Of a stretch of 64,000 nucleotides of DNA, positions 22,449 to 38,533 are shown in pieces. Source of the DNA: Rusavskia elegans (lineage: Eukaryota; Ascomycota; Lecanoromycetes; Teloschistales; Teloschistaceae); contig SAUG01000080.1 of assembly GCA_011316305.1 (NCBI GenBank), positions 48,863 to 112,862 of the forward strand. Reading direction: 5' to 3'. The position numbers and the translations under genes were made by a program. How positions within the stretch are numbered: position 1 is the first letter of the stretch; the number at the start of each line of letters is the position of its first letter. The notes under the pieces are model-generated. The model was not told where the DNA came from, ran no database searches, and worked only from the letters and a program-made list of their open reading frames with translations.

Positions 22449-25400
22449 ATGTCCGCTGGACAGCTGGCAAGGCACCGCTCATCCTCTTCCAGCAGTCGGC
22501 CAGCCATCAGAACAACGACTCCAGTGACTCCATATCCCGTGGACAAAGAGTTTGAACCGTGTGCTGCCACAGCTTCCATCTTCCTATACGCCCAAGGCAG
22601 CACCATTATCTGTCTCCATCATGATACCTTGGCAATTGATCGGCGCTTCGAGTTGCATCAGGAGCGCATTTTGTTCCTATCCGTCGACAACGTGAGCGAG
22701 CGCGGGGCTGGTCGCTTGGTCGTAAGCTACGATGCAGGACAGACAGCTATTGTGTGGGACCTGTTCACCGGCGATGAGATTGCGCGCTTTGCCTCATACG
22801 AACCTATTCGAGTCGCAGCATGGATGAAGAACGGGAATGTAGCTTTTGGTAAACCAGATGCACATGGGACAAAGCAATGGTCGTTAATGTGGCCTAGGCA
22901 ATTCGCAAGGGAATGTCATCCTGTTTGAGCCTTCCACATCCGAGCACATCTCAGCCCGGACCATCTATGATCCTATCACAGCTATTGCTCCAGCAGCAGA
23001 CTGCCAAACATATGCTCTGGGGTCAGTACACGTTTACAAGTCACCGCACGGGAAGCAACATGGCTGATGTGTTGTCAGATATCTGAATGGGTCAATATTA
23101 CTTGTCGCACTGCAACCATCCTTCACCATCCTGCACACGCTACCTACACCTCGCGCTCCGTCACCAATCACCAACCTAGCGTGGCACGCATCCTCTCCAA
23201 AGCAGAAGTCTGACATGCTGGCTATCCAAACGCTGGACGGTCACCTGCGAATCTGGAGCATCGCCAAACCAGCAGCAGCAAAAACCCCAGAGGTCATCCG
23301 TATCTTGAAGCGAAGCGAGAACGTCAATCAGGGGCCCAATTGGATCGCGTGGTCTAAGAACGGCAGAGTCTTGCAGTACGCTGAGGGGTACGTATTCAAG
23401 GTTTTGTGCGAATGTGATGCTAAAGTACATGTCTAATCTTGTTGTGCATCAATAGTGAGACTTGGGCCTGGGATGTGAGGACCAAACATGTTTCTTGCGA
23501 ACCAATTCCAACAATTGAAGGGGTTCGAGGTCTGGCCAACTATGGGCCAACCGCAGCTCTTTTCACCTTGGGACCCAACCATACGATTCAACAGTATGAC
23601 ATGAACCCTCCCGCCTTGGTGAAAAACGTGCAGTATTATCCGATGGGACCTCCGCCGGTGCCAGCAAAAGTGTCTACGAACACGCCGCAGATCAATCCTC
23701 ATAGTATTCCCGGTACCGCTCCTCCAGTAACAGAGCCACGCGCCATCGAAACTTCTCGAGGTCCCGTCAACCTTTCAACAATCCAGCGAACCACCAACGA
23801 GATGCATGCTATTGAACTCGCTCAGCAAGCTCGATCAGACATGTCGAGTCCTGTCTCTTCAAGAAGTATGACCGAGTCCATGAGCTCGCGATCATCGAAT
23901 CCATATCATTACCAAAGGACCCAGGCGTCTTATTCTTCTCGTGCCCATAGTGGAACCACTTTCTCAACGATATCTCCTTCAATGGTTGGACGTGAAAGCT
24001 TCTTCTCTGGAGGATCTTCAGCTTTCCCTCAGACAGCCTCAATGACTTCGGCAGGTCGACGCTCCAGAGGCTCGCGCCTCCGCCAGGAAGTACTGCTGAG
24101 TCCGGAAAGCAAATATGTGGATCTATTCCCTCGAACTCGAGCTCGGCTCAGTACGGTCCAGTACAAGCCACCTCGAGCGCTTGACCAAGAGAATGCTACG
24201 GCAGACGATTTGCGAAGACAGATGTTGGATGTCGTCTTCGGATGGGAAGATGACATTGAGCCTTTGATCAGGGATGAGTTGGCTTATCACCAGCCTGGAT
24301 CAACGAGTGCCGTGCTCCTAGCGAAGTGGCTAGGGGAAGTTGACACGGATCAAATGGCTGCCATCATCAGTGCAGGAAATGTCAGCTCGTCAGACTGGAT
24401 GATGCTGGCACTTAGTTCCATGGGTGGGCAATCTTCAGCGGGTAAGATGGGGCAGGCGTTCGTCCAAAGGCTTCTCCAGCAAGGGGACTTCCACACATCG
24501 GCGACGGTTCTTCTTGGCATGGGCGACCGCGAAGATGCCGTTGAGGTCTACGTATCTCGTAGCTTCTTCATGGAAGCTATCCTCCTAACCTGCCTGATAT
24601 TCCCCACTGACTGGCAACGACAAGCTCATCTGGTGAGACGCTGGGGAGAGTTTGTCGTGGAGAATTCTCAACAACAATTGGCCATCCGCTGCTTCCAGTG
24701 TACGGGCGTCGAGCCGCCAATGCCATGGGCTTCCCCTTCGCTGAGGGGCCAGAGCACACCGTCACAAGCTTCTCAAAGTGTAATCTCCATGCTCAGCCCT
24801 CCCATTTCTCCTCCGCCAGTCAACAAGGCCCCAGCGCCTGGAAGGATGACGACCCAGAAAGCGTCTCTCAAAGTCATAACCTCTTTTGGGCCCCCGGATA
24901 AAGCACAATTCAAGTTTCCAGGTCTGAAATCTGATGATCGAACACCGACCAACGCTCCAGGAGTAACACCTATCGCCGAATCTGCTATATCTCCCGGCGG
25001 TACACCAGGTGGTTTTCTCCGACCCAATGCGAGGAACAAGAACAACTTCAACAGATCGATGACACCTGGCGGTCATCGAAACCGGCTACCATCCATTGGC
25101 GAGACGCCCGTTGACAGCTCCATGCCTCTGTTCCCCAGACCAAGCAAGCTACCTACACCCAATGATTCGGGATCCGATATAGAGAAGGAACGTTTCCCAG
25201 AACAAACTCAGTCCGACAATAGTAAGAAGAGAGACGAACCAGAGCCACTGCTCCTGCTGAGCTCAGCTCGTTATGAGCCCAGCAGTGCTGTATCCGGCAA
25301 AAGCCCAATGACAGCTCTTCCTAACGCGTCTATAGCGAATGTTCTGCTTCCGGATCCCTCGGCGGACGCTTTCACAGCTTTCCGCGAACGTGAGGAATCA

Positions 25401-27629
25401 AAGGCGCGAAATGCGTCCAAGGATAGGAAGCCAGACGGTTTGCATATCCGGATGCCCAGCAACCAGATACCCGGGACGTTCGTTTCACCAGCTGGAACCG
25501 GTTCTGTTGCGTCTGACAGCCGTAGGTCTCACGCATACTCGGATCTACGATCGAATGGGAGTCTGTCGGAGCGACTGGATGCTGGGTCTGATATGAAGAG
25601 TCCTCCATTGAGCGGTCAGAGCTGGGCATCTGCAAAAAGTCCCAGTGTCAGTGGACGCAGCATCGACCAATACATCAGCAGCTTAGAGGAGGCAGGGTAT
25701 CGCTCGAAGCGGACCAAGGATATCTCGGGACGTCGTCACAAGAGCCGTGATGGACGAGAGCACAAGTCGCGCAGCAAGCCAAGGATGAAGGACCAGTCTC
25801 AGGAACGAGGCCGCAACAATTCAAAATACATCCGTCCTGGAAAGCGCTCTCCATCCTCACCCATACCCATGACACCCGATGATCTCCATCAGTATACGGA
25901 AAATGCAGGGACAGAGGATGTCGATGCTCAATATACCGATATGAGGTCTCCAGCCATGGACAGTCGACATGGCCGTGATCATAGCCAGCATTCGAAAGCT
26001 GTCTCGAAACTGAGATCTGGATCCAAAGCTTCAGAGTACTCCAACCGAACTGTACGCCATATTTCTCCAGAAGGATATTACGACAGTCAGCTGGGTAGCG
26101 AAGCAAGTTACGCCCAGAGTAAAGCGAGCAGCCGACGAGTCAGTCCTAGCGGCCTCCTTGATCCCTATGGACGGGGTCGAAGTAAGTCCAAGGGCGACGG
26201 ATCGATGGCAAGGTCCCCGTCATCGCCTCTTCCATCAACAGATCAGGCCAAATTCTACCAGCGAAGCGAGGACGAAGATGACCGTATGCGACTTGTTGCT
26301 GCAAACCGTCAAAGACTCCGATACGCTCATCGAAGTTCCAGCCGTAGGGCCAACGAACGGGGGACTTCAGCCCGTCGAGATCCGTCACCAGATCGAAGGC
26401 GCCGGAAGCAGAGTCGGAATCGTGGCAGTGGGAACGAAGGAACCGGAGAGCCTCAATCGGCTCTCGAGCCACGCATGACAAACGACGAGATGTTTGCCAT
26501 CGGTGCCGATCGATACCGCGAGAGCTTTGAGAGACTACAAAGAAAGGAGGTGGCAGCCAGAGAGCTAGAAGCTAGACGAGAATCTCTGGCCCGGAGACCG
26601 GAAGTGCCCGAGATACCTCATCCTACCGATCTCTACTCCTCACGGCCCCCTATTACCATGCGCTCACAGACCGACCTGAGCAATAGTCCTAATTCCTGGG
26701 GTGGCAATCCAACAATGGCTCAGCAGCAGCAACAACGATTGCCCTCGACATCGTTCAATCCAAGAGAGCTGGAAAATCGAGCTGCTAGTGTGGGTCCGTA
26801 TGGACTTCCTGCAACGCCGAAGGCAATGCGACATCCCAGGTACAGTTCGAAGGATGACAGCAAAATCCCAGAAGTACCCGAGCTTCCTGACACAGTGGCA
26901 CCATTGAACGCGACCTATGCCACGGGCCAACCCATGATGGAGCTTCCTCGGTCAATGTCGGCTCCCATTCCCCAGCAGCAACCGCCGCCTCCTCCCAACA
27001 ATCTACCATCCCATCCTGCATTTCACAAAGCTCTGCGTGCCGATCGGAAAAACTCGAACTTCTCGCCTTTGGGTGACATTGGCCAACACCGCCGCCGACC
27101 TTCCATGGAATCACACCCTCCAGTTGTGAGCATCGATGAAACGCTGCACGCTGCCGACTCAACAGTGCAAATAACCACGATCGAGCCACCGCCTCTGCTT
27201 CCAGAGCTGCAGCATCTGTACGCCACTCATAGCAACAGTACCAACAGCAACAACAGCAATGTGGCAATTCCACCTCCGCCTCCACCTCCACCGCCGCCGC
27301 CACCTGCCTTCCCCACCGATCCCTCGCACCATTCAGCCAGTAGTGGCAGCGGAGTCGGCGTCATCAGCATTGCCATCGACGAACAACCTGCTGAACACGT
27401 CATTGAGGTTCCACCGCCACATGACTCGCGGACGAAATCGCCCCCTCCGACAGTTGTCCGGACCAACTCGGATCACAAGAGAGGCCGTAGTGATCAGTTC
27501 AAGAACGGGTTCAAGGGGTTCACCGACCGCTTAAGGAGTACCAGTCGAGGAAGAAACAATGCGAAGTCGCCGGAGCAAGTCAACAACACCCCTTCGCCGT
27601 ATGAAAGTGTGCCGCCTTTGTACTTCTAA
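22449..27629 (+). CDS. Large WD40 beta-propeller plus alpha-solenoid scaffold with disordered tail
   Basis: Exons 22449..22848, 22898..23021, 23079..23387 and 23456..27629 give 1668 residues. Residues about 30-330 hold WD40-like blades (for example GQTAIVWDLFTGDEI, DGHLRIWSI and ETWAWDVRTK). Residues about 500-700 form a helical solenoid (DLRRQMLDVVFGWEDDIEPL, AVLLAKWLGE, VLLGMGDREDAVEVYVSRS). The propeller-then-solenoid order is that of coat and scaffold proteins (nuclear pore, COPII, IFT families), but the sequence does not let me name one. The last 950 residues are Ser/Pro/Arg-rich with many SP sites, ending in a polyproline tract (about residues 1549-1562) of the profilin- or SH3-binding kind. 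Likely a cytoplasmic scaffold; partners unknown. Confidence 0.8.
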
Positions 27630-28621
27630 TCATTTTGCACTGCATACACGCAGCTAAGGCTAAATTGATGCTTCCCGAGTCTTTTTGCTACGCCTCTAAT
27701 TCCGTCAGCATCTGGTATTGCACAGCACATACCCTCCACTTTATATGTATCAATCTCAACCATGCTTCGCGGCCGCTGAGTATTAACGAGTTTTACGACA
27801 GTTCTCTTCTCATGTCATCTATTTGTCTAAAGCCTATTCCAGTATGTTTACTGCACATCGTTGGCGTATTCGATTCATGTCTATCATTAAGGAACCATTG
27901 TCAGCCTCCAGAAACTTGTGCGGAGATCTAGGGGACGCTCACTCCACTATTAATCGAGCTGCATACGTGGATGTATCGAACCTTGAACAGGAAATGTGGA
28001 GGAAACCAACAATGTTAAAAGCCTCTTATACAGGTTCTGCCTCACGGCAACGTGTGTCACCCTGATTGCGTTTATCTAGCAGCGGATGTGAGATTAGTTG
28101 GTTCTTAGTTGATCAAGATACGTCCACGAAACATACCACTTAAAGCTGTTAGGCGATAGTCATATTTACTACGCCCTCATAATCCATCGCATCTCAGATT
28201 GTATAAGAAGGGATATACCCATGCTCGCTGTATCAGAGATCGATCGCGATGTGGGCTTCACTAGAAATCACCCAACCAATCATGAAGATTGAAGTACGGT
28301 TCCGAAGTACTGCGACGAGTTTTACTCTGTTTCATCTACATTTGTTACAGGTGTGGGATAATAGCAATGCTATCGTTGGACCGAGATCCCATATGCAGGT
28401 GCCGACTGCACTAAGGTACGCCACCCATTGCAGTTGATATCCACCACATTGAGTCATGTACTGACAAGAAAGCAAAGGGGCTTGATCTTGATGCCAAGGC
28501 CGGGCGCTTACGGAACTCTAGCGCACACACAGGAGATCTAACCGCTTAGCAGCGGCAATCGATATTAATTGACATCAGGTTTGTTTGGATCATTGGAAAG
28601 TCGATCTTGAAGACAGATGCA
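27630..28621. other. Intergenic region upstream of PRP43 (1 kb)
   Basis: Between two (+) genes. No gene or RNA recognised. It should hold the terminator of the WD40 gene and the PRP43 promoter. Confidence 0.5.
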
Positions 28622-31112
<2,491 letters not shown>

Positions 31113-31453
31113 GATTGGCGATGATGTTCCAGATGAGGTATACATGGCATTGGGACAGAGACCCAAAGGGATCGGACGTAAAGATAACCCATAGGACAGA
31201 GCGCTGGGAGGCATATGGCTTCCTTTGTATACACGTAGCAGATCAGCCTCCTTGTGCAGATGGCTAGTCCGTTGCGTTCCCATCCTTCTCCTTCACTTCT
31301 TCTTCTGTGCACCTTCACAGGCGTGAATGGCTGCCGTGTCCATCGTTGCCTCGAATGCGCATTCGCGGCACATAGGAAGGCGCAACAGAGGCAGCATTCG
31401 AGGTTTGAACTGGCAGTAGTCGTGGTATCGACTGGCAGAAACACCCTGTTCAA
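31113..31453. other. Intergenic, convergent 3' ends
   Basis: 341 bases between the stops of PRP43 (+) and TAF10 (-). Nothing recognised. Confidence 0.5.
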
Positions 31454-32248
31454 TCATCGGTAGAACTCACCCCTCTTGACATTGACACCGTACTCCCCAA
31501 CCGCACAACCCAAATCCTCCATGGTCAACACCGCTCTCCCTGTGCTCCCTCCGCCACCACCTCCATACCCTGCTCTCTGCTGACCCAACACATGCTGCCC
31601 CACTTTGCCCTTTCCCCCTTCCGCCCCGCCTGGCTGAATGGGCCCGCTTCCACCTCCGGTGCCCGCGCCAGGGATGCCCGGGGCGGTCGTAGTGGATGAG
31701 TTTCCGGCACGCATACGGGAATATTGGTAAGCGTCCGCAGCAATATCGGCAATGAACTTCTGCGTGGCAAGGGCAAGAAGGCGAGCAAGGGGAAGCGGGG
31801 TCGTAGGGGGTGGAGGAAGGCCGGCGAGGGTGAGATGGTGTGTCGTTACCGCATCAGGGATCTAGAAGATCGAGCTATTAGCTGGGGAAAATATTTCATG
31901 AGGATACTAAGTGATATATACGATGGGAGCGTAGTCGTCCATCTTGCCTAGAAATTCCTGCAAAGAGATATCTTTCTGCATTGGCAGTTTGGCTTCGATT
32001 CCCCCTTCTGCGTCTTCCCCCCCTTCACCGTTTTGTGTGGGTTGTTCGTTGGTGCCGTCGAAGCCGCCGATGGGGGATTCTTGCTTTATGGTGGAGGAGG
32101 AGGGGTCGAGGGTCATGTTGATGTCTGGATCGGCGTCGTCGTCGTAGGCGGCTGATGAGGGATCGAAGGGAGGGGATTGATCGGTTGTGGGGTTTGAGGA
32201 TTCAGTGGGGCCGGAGGTGGGTATGGAAGTTGAGGGTTGGGGAGACAT
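31454..32248 (-). CDS. TAF10: TFIID/SAGA subunit TAF10
   Basis: Exons 32248..31922 and 31861..31454 (60-nt intron, phase 0) give 244 residues. The N-terminal 90 residues are Ser/Pro/Asp-rich. The histone-fold domain begins [14 protein letters not shown], crosses the splice as [10 protein letters not shown], and continues through [19 protein letters not shown] Gly-rich loop of about 55 residues interrupts it before the conserved end [19 protein letters not shown] and FYR. TAF10 pairs with TAF3 or TAF8 in TFIID and with SPT7 in SAGA. Start at the ATG giving MSPQPSTS; the frame is open to 32284 but only from a non-ATG codon. The loop is typical of fungal TAF10. Confidence 0.92.
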
Positions 32249-32900
32249 GGTTGAGAGACTGTACGTGAATCGTTGTGTTAACACCTAGTCGGAAGAAGAG
32301 TGTAGGATGGTCGATAGCTCGATATGACTTGTGCTTCAAATGACTGGTTGAGTAGCTGCTACGAGTGTCACGGATGTTCTTGGGCGTTAGTGTGTGTCCC
32401 ACATTGCAATTGGTCTGACAACGCAACGAGTTTGGTGTACGTCCAGTCGCGTTTCGACCGCAAAAGAATTCAGTCAATATAATTCGTGTTCTTAAGATGC
32501 TGTCAAGCCTTCCCGATTGGGCCACGCCACCACGCCACATTTCATTGCAGCTGCTCGATGATGGTCAGCGGTCCCCGCATCCTTCGCGGATCTCGGTCTT
32601 GCCAATGATTTGTGATCCATTATGTAGAGGCTTACCTCGTACCTGACTCCTCCGAGGGTCGTATCCTTACTCACTACCAGCCCTTCAGCTCTACTACCCT
32701 GCCATTACTGTCGTTGAGACCCCATTCAGACGTGGTCTACACCTGCAACAATCAGCCCTTTCCCCAGCAATATGACTTAATCAGCTACTTCCGTCTTTCG
32801 AAATACATAGGATCAGCGACTTCTGGACGTTCCATACCGGTATCCTCCAGTCTACAAGATAGGAAAGACCTTGAAGCGTCGAAAGGATTTATCTTGCAAA
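32249..32900. promoter_or_regulatory. Divergent region TAF10 / NRC-2 kinase
   Basis: 652 bases between the two start codons. A 145-codon (+) frame at 32612-33049 overlaps the kinase start in another frame, begins with GTG and resembles nothing; I take it as chance. Promoters of both genes should lie here. Confidence 0.4.
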
Positions 32901-35071
32901 ATGACGCAGCTCTTCGGTACTTCCTCAAACACTTCTGTCGTGTCATCAGAGAAACGGAATTTCTCGGCCAATTCCCACAAACAATCCAATGGATCGTCAC
33001 ATTTTCCTCAACGGATCAAGAACTTCTTCAGAATCAACAGCCTCGGTAACAATACCAACCTCAGCCACGATGGCTCCAAGGACTCCAAATCCGAAAACAA
33101 ATCCTCCTTCAGGCAGTCCCGTTTCCTAGGCGGCCATCGAAATCGTTCGACGACCGTTGCGAGCGAAGGCAATCCCCTAGAGGAAAGCATGTCCCCAACC
33201 GCATACGCGAATCCATATTTTGCACATCAAGGCCCTCCCACCCTACGACACCACAATGACCATAGCGTCCCGCCGTCACCGCCCGACACCCCCAAGACGA
33301 AAGTGGAAGCAGTGAGCGGCGCCAACGACCAAGCAACCACGGCTGGGAAAGAAGAACTAGCAAGGAAGTTGAGACGTGTGGCATCGGCCCCGAATGCACA
33401 AGGCTTGTTCCAGCCCACAAAGTCCAACGAGAGACCGTCAACAGCAGAGATGGGTAAAGAGCCGTTGGTACAACACAAGAATGATTCTGCATTGAGCATG
33501 ATCGACCCCATGAAGGGACACCACTTGCCGGTGCCAGAAGGTGGCAGTGCTCCATCTGCCGGCCAGATTCGACAATCAATTGCGTTCAGGAGAACGTACA
33601 GCTCAAACTCCATCAAGGTCAAGAACGTCGAGGTCGGGCCTGGCAGTTTTGACAAAATCAAGCTGATCGGGAAAGGAGATGTCGGAAAGGTCTATTTGGT
33701 CAGGGAAAAGAAATCCAGCAGACTATATGCCATGAAAGGTGCGATAATCATACTCGGAAAACAGACCCATGCTGACAGGATGCAGTCTTAAGCAAGAAGG
33801 AAATGATCAAAAGGAACAAGATCAAGCGGGCGTTGGCAGAGCAAGAGATCCTCGCAACAAGCAACCACCCATTCATTGTCACCCTTTATCATTCGTTCCA
33901 ATCTGAGGACCATCTCTATTTGTGCATGGAATATTGTAGCGGTGGAGAGTTCTTCCGAGGTTGATTCATATCCCCGGATCGATTGATGATGGCTGACACA
34001 TTCAGCGCTCCAAACTCGGCCCGGGAAATGCATCCCTGAGGACGATGCGCGTTTCTATGCTGGCGAAGTTACAGCCGCTTTGGAATATCTACACCTCATG
34101 GGCTTCATCTACCGTGATCTAAAACCAGAAAGTAAGCTGACCAGGTCTCGCGTCACTGGTGATGGCTGAGTATCTTAGATATCCTTCTCCATCAATCTGG
34201 TCACATCATGCTTTCAGATTTCGATCTTTCCAAACAGTCAGATCCTGGTGGGGCGCCAACAATGATTGTTGGCCGCAACGGTGCAACAGCTACCTCACTT
34301 CCTACCATCGACACTAAATCCTGTATCGCCAATTTCCGAACAAACTCTTTCGTCGGGACTGAAGAATACATTGCGCCTGAAGTCATAAAAGGCTGCGGCC
34401 ATACCAGCGCCGTAGACTGGTGGACGTTGGGTATACTGGTGTACGAGATGCTTTACGGTACCACGCCATTCAAGGGCAAGAACCGCAACGCAACATTCGC
34501 CAATATCCTGAGGGATGAAGTGCCCTTCCCCGAACAGAATGGGGCACCGCAGATCTCGAAGTATGCTCCCTTCCCTCTGACTTTGCCAATTGTTCCCTCC
34601 TCTACGCGTTCCCTCCTCTACTCACGTACCGCTTGACGACTGACCGACTCCAGCCTCTGCAAATCTCTCATCCGCAAGCTCCTCATCAAAGACGAACTCC
34701 GCCGCATCGGCTCCCGCGCCGGCGCCTCCGACATCAAAACCCACCCCTTCTTCCGCAACACCCAATGGGCTCTCCTCCGCCACATGAAACCGCCAATGGT
34801 CCCGAACCAGGGCCGCGCCGTCGACACGGTCAATTTCCGAAACGTCAAGGAGAGCGGAAGTATCGATGGAAACGGCAAAGGCGGAGGATCGAGCACGGCG
34901 AGCGCATTCAAGGTGGGGCCTGGCAAGGGGCCAGCAAGGGAGTTGAGAGGTGTGCCCCTGGATTCGGGACTGGCCACACCGGGAGGGGAGTTGGCGGATC
35001 CATTTGAGGAGTTCAATAGTGTGACGTTGCATCATGATGGAGATGGGGAGATTGTGGAAGGTGAGCGGTAG
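32901..35071 (+). CDS. AGC protein kinase of the NRC-2 / Fpk1-Kin82 type
   Basis: Five exons (32901..33738, 33786..33959, 34006..34131, 34179..34560, 34654..35071) give 645 residues. Residues 1-240 are Ser-rich and probably regulatory. The kinase domain starts about residue 250 ([13 protein letters not shown] at 257), with AMK as VAIK-Lys region (K279), YRDLKPEN at 373 and DFDLSK at 393 in place of DFG, which is normal for this AGC subgroup. A Ser/Thr-rich insert separates DFD from [11 protein letters not shown], again typical. Yeast Fpk1/Kin82 phosphorylate lipid flippases (Dnf1/2); Neurospora nrc-2 restrains conidiation. The C-terminal extension has MKPPMVPN and ends acidic; a clear FxxF motif was not found. 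All catalytic residues look present. Confidence 0.92.
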
Positions 35072-35641
35072 TGAGTGTTGCAGAGGGGTAGGGACTTTGA
35101 GGGAGGGAGGGTGGCAGAATGTGGAACTGACGGGTTGGTTTTGGTTGGTTGTTGGTGGCGATGTGTCTGGCTGAGTGGCGAAAACCTTGGGATCCTATGT
35201 ACTTGTACGAGCGCTGCTCCTCAACGAACGACCATGAATACTCTAAGAATGTAAAATGGCCGAATGGGCCTCTGCTCTATATTTTCCTGTGTTTGTGTTA
35301 GTTCCTGAGGCCTTGATGACGGGTAAGCATGACCACCAGACATAATTACAACGCCCTTCTAACACACGGTCCCGTACAACAAGGTATCGATCTGTAACAA
35401 CTATCTTAATGGTATGCCACCCTTTGTCATATCCTGCCTTCTTAAAACGTCATTCTCACTCATCGATGCTGTCACCACTGCTGTACAATAACATGCCGTC
35501 TGCCTCCAAATACCGATGCACAAACGCCTGTTCCATAAACGATATATCATACCATCATCACCACCTCATAACAAAGTTCAGAAAGAAATAACATATCCCA
35601 CCAACGCTATGCATCCATCATTCCCCCCCTCAACACCACCC
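35072..35641. other. Intergenic, convergent 3' ends
   Basis: 570 bases between the stops of the kinase (+) and the Asi1-like gene (-). Pyrimidine- and A-rich stretches near 35550-35640. No gene recognised. Confidence 0.5.
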
Positions 35642-38533
35642 TCAAGGCACAAACAACCTCGAAAACCCCACCACCTCCTGCCGACAACAAACGCACGTCC
35701 CGAAATTGTTCATCGCCAGACTAACCCGACACTCCTCGCACAGCGACAAACACCTACACGGCCACGCCAGCACGGTCCTTGGCGCGCTCTGGCAGACCAC
35801 ACACTGCGGGCCCGCAGAACCGAGGCCTTCGCCGCCGGTACGCCAGGTATCGGGATCGGCTGCAGAGGCGGAGGAGGAGGATTGTGCGTGCCGGGAGCGT
35901 TTAGTGAAGATGAGGTGTTCGAGGACGATGCGTTCTTCTTCGGGTGTGAGCGGGCCGTTTGAGTTTGAGGGGTGGAAACCAGGGGGGTAGTTGAATGGGG
36001 TTGAGGTTAGGAGGTGAGTTCTGCTTGGCCATTGGGATTGACGGTATTGAGATCTGGTGACGATGTGATCGTGGGAGAGGTGGTGAGCGAGCATGTGGGC
36101 TTCTTCGCGCTGTTGGTTGGTTTTGGGGCTGAGGAGTTGGGAGAGTTGGGTGGTGTCGAGGGGGTGGTCAGGAAAGGGGGTGCTTTCGCGGCTGGTGGTG
36201 TTGGAGGGAAGGGGTGATTGCTGGGTGGGTGTTTTTTGGCCATCGTCGTCGGTATCATCCCATTCGGCCTCTTCGATGTAAGTGTCGGATACTGATACCT
36301 CGCTGGTGAGGTCGTCATTGGTCTCTGGGTCTTCATAGCTTTCGCTACTGTCGCGGTCTCCCCACCACCCTCCATGGGCCCACCATTTGTACAGGGCCGA
36401 GTCTAGATGTTGCTCTTCTTGCGCTCCCCAACAGTCTGTGGTCTTTCTCAGCCTCTTCCTTGTCTCTGCCTCCACATCGACTTGCTCATTCGCAGGTAAT
36501 GATAAGACTCCATCATCAGACAACATCCAGAAATCCAAGGATCTGTCTTGAGAAGATGTTCGATCGTGTGACAGGCGTCCTATTGATGAAGCGGACTTGT
36601 TGGGGGAGTTTTGAGGGAACCCGGTCCAGGATGGGAGCTGTTTGATTCCAACTTGTCGAAGCAATTTCAATCCAAGTAGAGCCAGCCACCCAGTCACAAG
36701 CCAGAATATTCCAGAAAGGAATTCATACGCTCCCACGTATCGTCCGCTCCGCTGCAAGGCGCCGACTCCATCAGCTTCTGCCCTAGCACCGTGCGATGGC
36801 CCTGGCTTGAGTGATCTCGACGTCCTCTCACGGCCGTAGCCACTTCTCCAATGCCGGAATCCACCGTCGTTTGGTCGGGTCTCGGTCATGGCTACCCCGC
36901 CGGCCACTGTAGACGTGCTCTCAGAGTCGAGGCGTTCCCTCGCGAAATCACTTGTCTCCAGGATCTCTTTCAATCTCTCCTCTTCCAGCCATGTCCACCG
37001 ATGAACGCCTATACGTTTGCCTTCATTGAGGAAGACTGCTTCACTGGCGATCGTCAAGGTCGTGAAGCCAACCTTCAGAAGAGCTGTGTAGAAATCCTCT
37101 GACATACTGAGACTGATGGTGGAAAGGTGGGCATTGGCTTGGAGGTTATCATGAGCAATCTCCAATCTTTCCCTCCAGGATTTCGAACGAGGTGACCCAA
37201 CTGGGGGCGAAAGAACAGCAAAGCAGATGGCAATAGAATATATGCAAGCACATCCGAGAATGCCGAGAAGAACAAGTAGGTGAGGTATGAATCCTACAAT
37301 GCAGACGGTTGGAAATCGAAGAACAAGGGTATCGGCTTCTCGGTCCTGATTCGAGCCAAAGAGCCCCCAGATGAAAGAAGCCATGAAACATAAGCCCCAT
37401 ATGCCGGTATTCAGGAGGCGAAATCTGTTCTGCATGTTAAAAAGCGCAAGGACCTGACTGCTAAGGTTGTTGAGACAGGAGATCAACGCCATTAGCAATA
37501 TTTCTGGTGTCGTATTCAGCTTTTCGAAAAGTGTGCTCCGCGTTGTCCAGCTGGTATCCGTCGCAGGGTCTTGTGAGTCCGTTGCCGTCTTGATCACATT
37601 GAAGGTTGGGAAGCCGAACAGACTCAAGCCGAGGTGACTGCCGAGCATAGCTTCCGCTTCGGCGAAAGCGAGAGAATGCTCGAAGACGGACATACCAGTC
37701 TCTGTCATGATAGGCCGCCCTTGCAAAGCGCAGGAAAGGGTCTCGATAGTTTGGCCCACGCATAGGCTGATAAACAGCGGCCACAGCAGCGACGAAGATC
37801 CTTTGAAAGCTGAGTCTGGGTCGACTCGGACCATACCAACAGCCCGGCACGAACTCTGGTCATCTTGTCCCACGAGTAGGGCCGAAGTCACATCGTACAA
37901 CAAACCTCCTCTTGTATTGAAGTCGAGATTGGAATGTGTGTTGATGTCTCCATATTTGAATTGGGGATACTGAGGCGAAGTCTGGCAGCGGATCGCTTGC
38001 AACAGCCTCACTATGTGCCAGACAAACAACAGGATGGGCCACGTTCGAAGAAGCAACCTCAATGCGAAGTTCAGATTGAGGTTGCGGCGGCCAGAGGTGT
38101 ATACCTTGGTGCGATTAAGGACGATGGCCTAATTTCGCGATTAGCTATCAATAATGATAGAGTCGTCATGTCAAAATCAATCGCAACGAGGGGCGCCCAG
38201 CAGCCGATAGCTCGATAATGGACGTCGCTCTAACGATTGCTCAGGTGTTGCTATACAGCTGCTAGGTCGATTAATGTGACATACCAAGGTAAGGCATGCC
38301 AGCGCCCATTTGCTCGTCATGTAGGTGAGGATTCCGCCGAAGTTCTTTAGATGCTGGACTGTCAAGGTCCACCGAAGGGCACTGGCACTCGCTACCTCGG
38401 TTGCAGGGTTGCCAGCTCCTGCAGAAGCTACGGCTCCTGGTAGGATGGTGGTCGACATGTTGTTGAAGACATGCTCAGCAATGCCGGACTCGCCGGAAGA
38501 GCTCATTAGCCATTCATAGAACATCCCTATCAT
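35642..38533 (-). CDS. Multi-pass membrane RING-finger protein, Asi1/Asi3-like ubiquitin ligase
   Basis: Exons 38533..38285 and 38128..35642 (156-nt intron, phase 0) give 911 residues. The small first exon adds TSKWALACLTL, joined to AIVLNRTKVYTSGRR, completing the conserved N-terminal membrane part. Several hydrophobic helices fall in residues about 60-400 and one pair near 550. A long acidic, Ser/Thr-rich linker follows, then a C-terminal RING at about 859-899 (CVVCQSAPRTVLAWPCRCLS, EECR, CVCC) ending FSRLFVP. This end is the Asi1/Asi3 signature; in yeast those proteins sit in the inner nuclear membrane and form a branch of ER-associated degradation. The start is the first ATG of exon 1; inner ATGs are possible. 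Confidence 0.85.

Noticed and set aside
26785..27303. 172-codon minus-strand frame
   Set aside because: Antisense to the low-complexity tail of the WD40 scaffold; composition mirrors the Ser/Pro repeats.
32612..33049. 145-codon plus-strand frame before the NRC-2 kinase
   Set aside because: Begins with GTG, overlaps the kinase start out of frame and resembles nothing.
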